From Sipunculus nudus (Eukaryota > Annelida > Sipuncula > Golfingiida > Sipunculidae), in NCBI GenBank assembly GCA_026874595.1, contig CM049314.1:71314300-71378299 (forward strand): a DNA stretch of 64,000 bases. Direction: 5' to 3'. Shown here one piece after another: positions 36,147 through 64,000 of this stretch (positions are counted from its first letter, which is position 1; every line of letters begins with the position of its first letter). The notes beneath the pieces were generated by a model. It made no database searches. It was not told where the DNA came from and was given only the letters and a program-made list of their open reading frames with translations. Position numbers and translations under genes: made by a program.

Positions 36147-38432
36147 AAAAAAATTATGAGGATCCTAATGGAGTTCTCTTACAATCTCTTACTAATTTCT
36201 AGGATTTTTTAAAGACTTGTGTCAATCAATAAAGTTCTGCAAACAAAACAAAATATACTGTATCAATAAATATAAAGTGCAAAACATCCTTTCAATACTG
36301 AAATTGAAAGTGGAAATCCGATTAAATCTTTTGGTACATTTTTTTTATATCCTGCCACAAGGCTCCTTTGTCATTTCCAGGGACTTATTTTTAAACATTT
36401 TTGAACAACTGGAGGAAGTGCTTAATTTTCTAATACTGTGGGTCCACAGTGTTGGAAGACAAAAAAAAGCAGATTTTGTTGTTGCCATTTCGCTCTACCC
36501 AAAATATTTAAAGCTCCTGGAAAACAAGATCAGAAATGCCAGAACCCTCTTGATTAGTTAAGTTTACAAATTACAATGGAATATTTTTACATTTCAGATG
36601 AGACATAAGAACAAACCATTTACAAAGAAAGTTGAGAGCATTATAGATACTGCATTAATGATTTCACCTGCAAGAAGCTCATGTCCAACACAATGATTCA
36701 AGCATAATCTAAACAAAACATTCAGAAACAAGACCAAGGTGTTAAAATCTGATCACCAAGATCTAATCATCAGTTATTCTGATGTTACTGGCTAAACTAA
36801 ACAAAGCACTAAGTTTAAGACCAGTGATTTAAAGGATATTTCACAAAACATTAACCATCCTATAGTGCCTGGTGCTACAAAACAACAAATTGAAGAATAA
36901 CAAGCTTAGCATAAATTATAAGAATCACCTCTCAAAATTTGGCAATAAACATTGCTTTATCAGCATAAATAAGTTGTATTATTTTTTTCTTTTAATTAAT
37001 CTGATTTACATGACAAGTCTTATAAGTTATTACTGAAACTGTCACCAAGTGAGAAAGGCAATAAACATGCCACTTAAACAGATGTTTGCATGAAGATAAG
37101 CAGGAATTAATTGATGCAGGACAGCACAGGTGTGGTTATTTCTAGCTTTCACACAATAGTTTAAGAAATCATCAACGACTGAAAATTAGTTCCTGTGAAG
37201 TCTTACTTTAATAGAACCTTCCCAAGGCTCCAGCAATTCTCTGACTGATAAACCATTGACCACAACTCAATGTAAAGGTGTTTCTTTGACCAATATTCTT
37301 AGGTTCCCTCCTAATCCCTAATAACTACTCATGCATATGTCACTCCTTTTGAAGTTACCTCTATTATGTAATTATCCCATAATTGTGGAAGCTAGACTGG
37401 GGGCAAGATGTTAAATACACAATACCCAGTCCCCTGAGAAGGAAGGGGTATACAAACAATATAGATCAGGGAGTTCACATATATTATTACTGGTAAGAGG
37501 AAACCAATTGGGTATAATTCCACCTGGGGAATTCAAGGAGTAAACTATGCCAAGGCCATTTCCCCTTGACTCAATTCATTGTGAGAGAGTCCTTTGTTAT
37601 AAAACCAGTGAGCTTTGTCATGAAATGTGCATACATGTACATCAATTAGCCAGCATAATCTTATGGATTAAGTTATAGACAAAATAACACAGGTGACATA
37701 TGACCTAAGCTTTTCCAATGATATTATGTGCATAATAAGAACTCCAAACAAAATAATTACCACAGAAAGTGACTGAAAGAAAATTGTAATAAGGTTTCCA
37801 TCCTGTGGCCAAGCTGAGGACCTGTGTTATTTCAAGATGATCACAATTTTTTAACTTTAATTACTTTGGTAACTCTCTTATTACTAAAATAACAATTTTT
37901 TTATTCTTAACATCATTTATCAATGCATACATAACAAATCTGCCAACTACACAGGTCTGTCAACCCATACTGTTCTCAAACACTTATGCTAGTATCCTGC
38001 TAAAAGCTAACATCACAAATGAATGCCAACATCAAAAGCTTATCAAAATCCCCAATCAGATCCCCCTTTCTTAAGAAAGAGGTTATCACAGATTCAAGTT
38101 AACACTCTTTGTCACTGCATTTTTGTTTACAGCTGCAACTCCACAGTTTTATTTTAAAGGTTGAAATACAAGTTTTCCCATATAAATTTCATATTACATT
38201 TTGAACTCTGTTCATTTGCAAAAAGCCACAAAGTACATCTGATTCATGTTAAATCACACATTTTGCCTCATGTACTTACTGATAATGTTATGAGTCAAAA
38301 CCAATGCCTTTAAAAACATAACTGCAAAATAAAAGCAACATATCACAAAAGTCTGCGGACGGGTAGGCAATAATACAAGAAATCAATTAAAATTCCCAAA
38401 TATTTCAAAGATTTTCGAGGGAAGAAACTTAC
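36147..38432. other. Non-coding stretch, no gene seen
   Basis: AT-rich, without recognisable exons or transposon ends. Confidence 0.4.
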
Positions 38433-38516
38433 AGTCGTTAAATGGCCAGTTCTTCTTTCTATAAAGGCATCAACAATTCCAATACACACAGTGTACCACT
38501 TGCATCCATTAAGCAG
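38433..38516 (-). other. Candidate minus-strand exon
   Basis: On the minus strand, a pyrimidine-rich run and AACAG precede 84 bp ending at a strong donor (GACT then GTAAGTTT). One frame is open throughout, 28 codons with WYTVCIGIVDAFIERRTG in the middle, phase 0 at both ends. I recognise no family. It could be a 5' untranslated or alternative N-terminal exon of the SHIP-like gene, whose SH2 exon lies 36 kb further on the same strand. Openness over 28 codons is weak evidence. Confidence 0.28.
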
Positions 38517-39139
38517 CTGTTACCCCAAACAAGGAAATACCCAAATATCTTGGTCAGCAGTAAGGATTCCCCCCTGGAACCTAACACCTGATTGGTTGAT
38601 AATCATGGAAATAGTAATCTGGGATAAATCTATCTGTTTGTCACTTAATGGATACAGACTCGTCTGCAGATTTGGATGCCGGCCTTGTGTATCTATTATA
38701 TAAACAAGTACAGGCAAGCGATACAACATGGTTTACAGCTCAATGAACGGTAGGGGATTGTTGTTAAGGTAAATTGAACACTATTTTAGCCAATATCAAC
38801 ACAAATAGCCATTCAAGCGCCTGTGGTTATTTGAAACTAAAGCAACTTCCTTTGATGGTTAACTTTGATATTTAGCACAAATTATTAAACTTTTGATTAG
38901 ACGGTTTTTAAGGAATCTGGTGGGACCCGCTAATTGGAACACTCAATAGGTCTATATATGGGGTTCGGCAAACATGTCATGCACTCTACAAATTAAATAA
39001 TTTACTAAAAAAATAAATCAAACAGTCCTTTGCCATAAATGACAGGAGTCAAGTACCAAAAACAAAATACTATTTGTGAACTGTAACTGGATAATTATTT
39101 TAAACAGATGAACTTTATTTCTTTTTAAATTCTTGTAGT

Positions 39140-39500
39140 TGACAGTTGTCCTGAGAAAGCGACTCTACCACTTTACCCAGAGTCTGTTGTTTGTCAAGGC
39201 TCGCGATGGGCTAACCGCAAGACGGCTAGCGAGGCAGACGACACCAGATTTCACGACAGTCGACACCCCACCACTGATCAGTAGACGACAAGTCACACTC
39301 AAACAAATGATCTACTCATCTTTCACATATCACAATTAGGACATCACAGATCACCTGTTCGCTAGAGTGTACTCTGGTGTGTTGTTAACAAGTCATTAGA
39401 TGAGGCCACTTACCTGTTTGCAGTACTGTGCGGGATCATAAAAAAGATGACTTCCGTGTTTCAACCCTGGCGCCGCATATGGCCTTCACCTTCCTGCCTG
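39140..39500 (-). promoter_or_regulatory. CpG-richer candidate promoter and first exon, minus strand
   Basis: CpG is clearly denser here (for example TCGCGATGG, CTAACCGCAAGACGG, ACGACAGTCGACACC) than in the surrounding AT-rich DNA. On the minus strand a strong donor, CAG then GTAAGTGG, lies at 39414/39413. Sequence upstream of it holds a short ATG frame (MIPHSTAN, from 39439) that would read into the exon at 38433-38516 and stop there, as a 5' UTR upstream frame might. Probably the start of a minus-strand transcript facing away from ATG16L1. Confidence 0.3.
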
Positions 39501-42074
39501 TCGTCTGTGTTTATTTTGGGAATAAAGTAGATTTGTGCCCTTTCTCATATCTTCAATAATGCGCAAATGATCCATTCATAAATACGATGAACGAATGAAT
39601 AACTTTTCATTTTAATGCGTTATTCTATATAACTGTATCTTCAATGAAGCAAAGCAAAATTAAATTGAATAACAATTGATCAACGCCTCAATGTTAGAGC
39701 AGGAAAAAAGTCTACTGCAGACACGTATTAAAACCTATATGTCGAATATCGGATGATGGGAGTAAATTTCTGACGTTTTGTGAATGAAACCCAGAAAGTT
39801 GACATTTTTTAGATGTTTCAAGAACTTATTATATTTTAAAAATTAATGTTGCATACAGAGTGTCGAAATAATGATTAAAGTAATTTCTGCGGGGCTTCCT
39901 TCAATTATTTTAAGATTTGTCCTGAATGGTTTAAAACGACACCTCTCATATAAATTTGAATATTTCCCCCACAATATTAACGTTTTGAGTATATAATATG
40001 TTGGACAGACAGTTATTCACAATCACGTTCCGGTAGGGAAGGATTTTTAGATCTGTAATAACTACTCATCAAATGTCTCTTTTCGCGTGCATGCTATATA
40101 TGCAATTATTCACTTAAATGATAATTTGAGTACAAATCCTGAATTTTCTAAAAGGAGTCGAGTCTGTAATGAAAAGATTGAATGTAACAACTTATGTTTC
40201 GAGACCGTTCCCGTTCCACAAGCCTATTTTTCTCATATAAAAGGAATTTTGTCTCATAATTTTAAATTTTACCTTGAAGCCCTCTCGTAGACCTAGCAGA
40301 ATCTGTTCTTAATTTAATTAAGTCATAAACTTGCTCATCACATTTCCCGATTAGAACCCTGATATTTCAATCACATACCACAATATGTTTATGCCTGTAT
40401 CTAAAGAGTATTAATCTCTCCATATATTCGATTCTATTACCTTGCCACCAATTAGGTGGCTCTTATTTGGACATTAATTTGACTTTTCAATATACCTCCA
40501 CAGAAAAAGGATTTTTAACCTGACCATTCAATGTGGTGTCTCATTAAATAAAATTAATGTTGTAAATCACATCTTGAATGTACAGTATTTAGGTTAAGGT
40601 GTTCAATTTTTTTTAAAACTATATACAGGTGGTTTATTAATTTTCTTCTCGTATTTTTTAAAACGAAAGGTTATTTAGTGACTCTATAAAAACATTTACT
40701 GTAATATCCTTGAACGACATGTCCAAATGGTCTGAATTCCGAATATATCTAATATTTATAATTTAGTTTGATTGATTTGCCAATTCCTCACATATTTTAC
40801 ACTTGTTCACGTCAAATTTTAATAGCCATGCCTCCGTCCCTTCTCTAGGAAATCTTTCTGTAGCTACAGTTTATTCTCTATATGAAATCTTTCTATAAAC
40901 AAGAAGTGTCTTCAATTTGACTCCACGGAATATTTTAATTTCGTCTGGGAAAGCAGAAGTTTCACTTCCGAAAGAAATTGCATAAGTCAGATATTTATTA
41001 AAATATCATCGTTTCCTAGTGGAATTCGATTAAAGTTAGTTATTTCTAATCGAAATTATCATAACTTACCATGCAGTCATCTTTTTCTCCGACCTCTCAG
41101 AAGTGTACTTAACTGGTCAAACAACTTATAAATTGTCATTAAATTTTGTACATTTCTATAACTTGTGTGTTTGCTTACCATGTGGGTCTTTGTCAAGTTC
41201 CCTCATTCAGTCACAATATGCCACACTGATGCAATTGATTTTACCCGTGTAAATATACTTTCTTTATTCATGATACATGTATTAAATATTTCCATTTCAG
41301 TGCTCAGGTGTTCTTGCATTCAACAGGAGGCAGAGTGCCCCCTTTCTCTTCAGTGTCACTGTGAAGGCATTGGGGAAATGTCAGGCTCATTGACCCAATA
41401 GGATAATATGATCAAAGCATATACATATTTCAGCTTACTAAAATCAAACTAACATTAAAAATAATTATCTGACTAGCCATATAAATATTTAAATATAAGA
41501 AATCGTTTTTCCAAATTCTATATGTTGAAATTAAAAATTAATTCAATCGAGGCATGTAAGAAAATCATGAATCATCTGTAGTTTATCGTTATATTTGCTG
41601 TGGTGTATCTTACGTCTCAGTCTGGGAAAATAAATATGGTAATTCTAGCTTTCTTGCATGATCCATGTTGTAAAAATGAAACTGGTCGTATAATATGCAC
41701 ATGGAATCCATTAATATCTAATAATGCTGGCTAACATAATAATATAGTCAATATAAAAATTAGAGCTCTATACAGATTTTCTGCGGTTAGATTATGTATG
41801 TATATTTATTGCATCGCCGTGATTCCATTTGCACCTTGTATTACTTCATCCAGACTGGCGTCCAGGATTCGACATTCGACATTCAGGTTTTACGGCATTC
41901 GTTTCTAACCATTTAATTTGTTTAAGAACGTACCGTTTAACACTTTTAGCAAAACTGTAAATACTAAAATCATAATTTACTTAAAAATAGTGTAGTGAAG
42001 ATATTTATATTGTTTAAAAGAAAAATACGAAACCAAAAAGTGTTTACACACGACGTCTACATGAACAAACCAAG
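39501..42074. other. Intergenic region upstream of ATG16L1
   Basis: 2.6 kb between the candidate minus-strand promoter and the ATG16L1 start. It is AT-rich and has no gene, no TATA box at a convincing distance and no mobile element ends. CAAGATGGCAAC at the start codon resembles a YY1 element, often seen at the starts of TATA-less genes. Confidence 0.4.
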
Positions 42075-62191
<20,117 letters not shown>

Positions 62192-64000
62192 GTAGGTGAT
62201 AACATATGTAAAATAGTTTTCTTTTACCCTTTATCCAACTTACATACAGGCATAGAATACTATTGGAACAAGAAATGGGGGTTTATTGAAAAATATGGCT
62301 GGTATTGTAACAGCAAGCTGGTATAGAAAACCCCATTTTATGATTGCTTGTTCAGTAGTCTTCCATACATATTTCTAGCATGATACATTTTCTTTTAGGC
62401 TTTATGTGTGGCTAAGTTTTAATGCTTTGCTTAATAGTATGTACATCTGTATACATCTGCAATGGACATCTATTTATATATAGACCATTGGAGAGTTGTA
62501 TTCTCTATTTTAGTGCTTTTAGTCTGCTTTCTCTATAACATTTCATTGTTTTTTAACAGTATTTCCTTCTACATTTTCCACTAACACCTATGCATTTTTT
62601 CTAGGTTAATTAGATTAATAGGTTAATTATATGTATATCTTTACTTTGGCTTGTTTGAAACTTTGTGTTGTAATTTGATGTGTTATTTCTAATACTCTAA
62701 ACCACATGTGTCATTTATATCCTGTCTTTTATATCCTATTTTGTTTTAACTAAATATTGAAACCATTGAAGAAAACAATGGGTGCCAGGGCTTGTTCTAA
62801 TTTCAAAAAGTTAAGATAATTTTGTGATGTAGACTTCCCTTAATATATTACTCTTATCTTACTTCTTGAGCAAACATTTACATTTATAAGCCATGGCCTT
62901 TCTTTCTATAAGATAACACAGGAAAGAGTTATTGCATGGAAAGTTGGCTCACTCAGCATTTATTATGTTTATGTCTTCTCGGGCAAGAAATAAAAATAAT
63001 TTTTTAACCATGGCCCATTAACAGGTTAGTTATTACAGGATACAGGGTTACTATTGCTTTATTAAAGAACTTACATCATGTGAGGTGATTATCAGCACTC
63101 AGATCATCTTATCATCAGGATGAGCACACTTGTAATTTGCTGTCTCCATAGCATATGTTTTCTAAAAAAACTAACACACATTGGCAGCCTCTCATTAAAC
63201 TCTGTCATTGTCAAATATGCATAGAGCCCAACAGACCCAGAACTCGGTTGTCATTAAATATGCATAGAGTCCGACAGACTTAGAACATGGTCATCATCAA
63301 ATATGCATAGAGTCAAACAGACCTAGAACTCTAATTTTCGATATACAAGTTCCTTGTCTCTTAATGTGCCCTTTTTCATATCACTTCTCACAAGAGAGGT
63401 GAGTTTTTCTCTCTATCACAAAAGAGTTTGTTTTTCAGATGGGTGATATGCCTGTCGTGGTATGTGTGTTTTACAAAGCTGTATTTAAATCTGCTTGAAA
63501 TCAAAGGCTAAACATATGCCTGCTTGCCCTGCCACTCCTGTAACAAAATCAAACATACATTTTACATTCAGAATTAAATACTGAATTCTCACCAATTGGA
63601 AAAGAAGATTTTTAAAATAATATTAAATGCGGACAAGAAAAAGGTATAAATCATATTTGTTTTATTTATTTTTTAAAAATAAACTTGGTTATCGTCTGTT
63701 AAAATTGTAGACAATATGTGAAGAGGAACTAAGATGAAACATCAATACTGTATATTGAAAATTAATTTAATTCAATCATATGATTGATAAATGCATGATA
63801 GAAACTTCATGACAGCACAAAATTGATATGAAATCTCCAGACATTTTTCCATTTATTTAAAATTTTAAGTGATTTAGTAAAATATAACAACATTCATAAA
63901 CTGATTGCACCAAGCTTTTGTCTATATGAAACATACTCAAGTCAGTGGGAATTGGACAGTTCCATTGAAGTCTTGTATATTGCCTATACATGTTTGATGG
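62192..64000. other. ATG16L1 intron 11 (continues beyond window)
   Basis: 1.8 kb of AT-rich sequence without a WD40 exon. Contains the three-copy 43-bp minisatellite at 63213-63332. Confidence 0.6.
63213..63332. repeat. 43-bp minisatellite, three copies
   Basis: AAATATGCATAGAG starts at 63213, 63256 and 63299, exactly 43 bp apart, each followed by a variant of TCCAACAGACCTAGAAC. The octamer ATGCATAG recurs in every unit. Confidence 0.85.

Noticed and set aside
63439-63459. Possible ATG16L1 exon 12 (MGDMPVV between AG and GTATGT)
   Set aside because: Does not resemble the expected WD40 segment after QRLR, and the match to splice borders is too short to trust.

Overview
The window looks like an AT-rich animal nuclear genome, most likely a bivalve mollusc. 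Large introns with GT..AG borders, an L1/Tx1-type LINE, a tRNA-derived SINE and many pearl-like elements (tandem-repeat cores, GGAC/GACG-rich tails, 3' hairpins) point that way. The species cannot be named from the sequence. All exons were read by eye from splice signals, frame continuity and remembered protein families; no search was run.

Host genes. The right third (42075-62191, + strand) holds the first eleven coding exons of the autophagy gene ATG16L1: the ATG5-binding helix, the coiled coil, a short linker and the start of the WD40 propeller, 347 codons in one continuous frame. Its 3' exons lie beyond the right edge. On the minus strand, 2396-2529 is one coding exon starting with ATG that encodes the front of an SH2 domain resembling the N terminus of SHIP phosphatases (INPP5D/INPPL1). 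The rest of that gene lies beyond the left edge. Two weak candidate upstream exons (38433-38516 and 39414 onward) would place its promoter near 39.5 kb, head to head with ATG16L1. INPP5D and ATG16L1 are also neighbours in human, so this may be old linkage.

Mobile DNA. A nearly intact 5.3-kb LINE (21468-26755) has target-site duplications, an intact ORF1 and an ORF2 with one frameshift and one stop. Three non-autonomous hAT-like elements have clean 8-bp duplications: 13585-15686, 33312-36138, and 34019-36001 nested inside the second. A SINE (11834-12080) sits inside a hairpin-ended element. At least seven families of pearl/Helentron-associated-like elements share one plan: a short subterminal motif at the 5' end, tandem core repeats of about 145 to 670 bp, a GGAC/GACG-rich simple repeat, then a terminal hairpin whose stem repeats the 5' motif, followed by TAAAAA. 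They occur at 4733-6022, 6424-8948 (with another nested inside), 11761-12226, 20735-21026, 26989-28530, 46569-46985, 47993-49475 and through ATG16L1 introns 5 and 10.

The rest (1-2395, 8950-11760, 15700-20730, 28530-33300, 36150-38430, 39500-42070, 62192-64000) is AT-rich non-coding DNA with microsatellites and homopolymer tracts and no gene that I can support.
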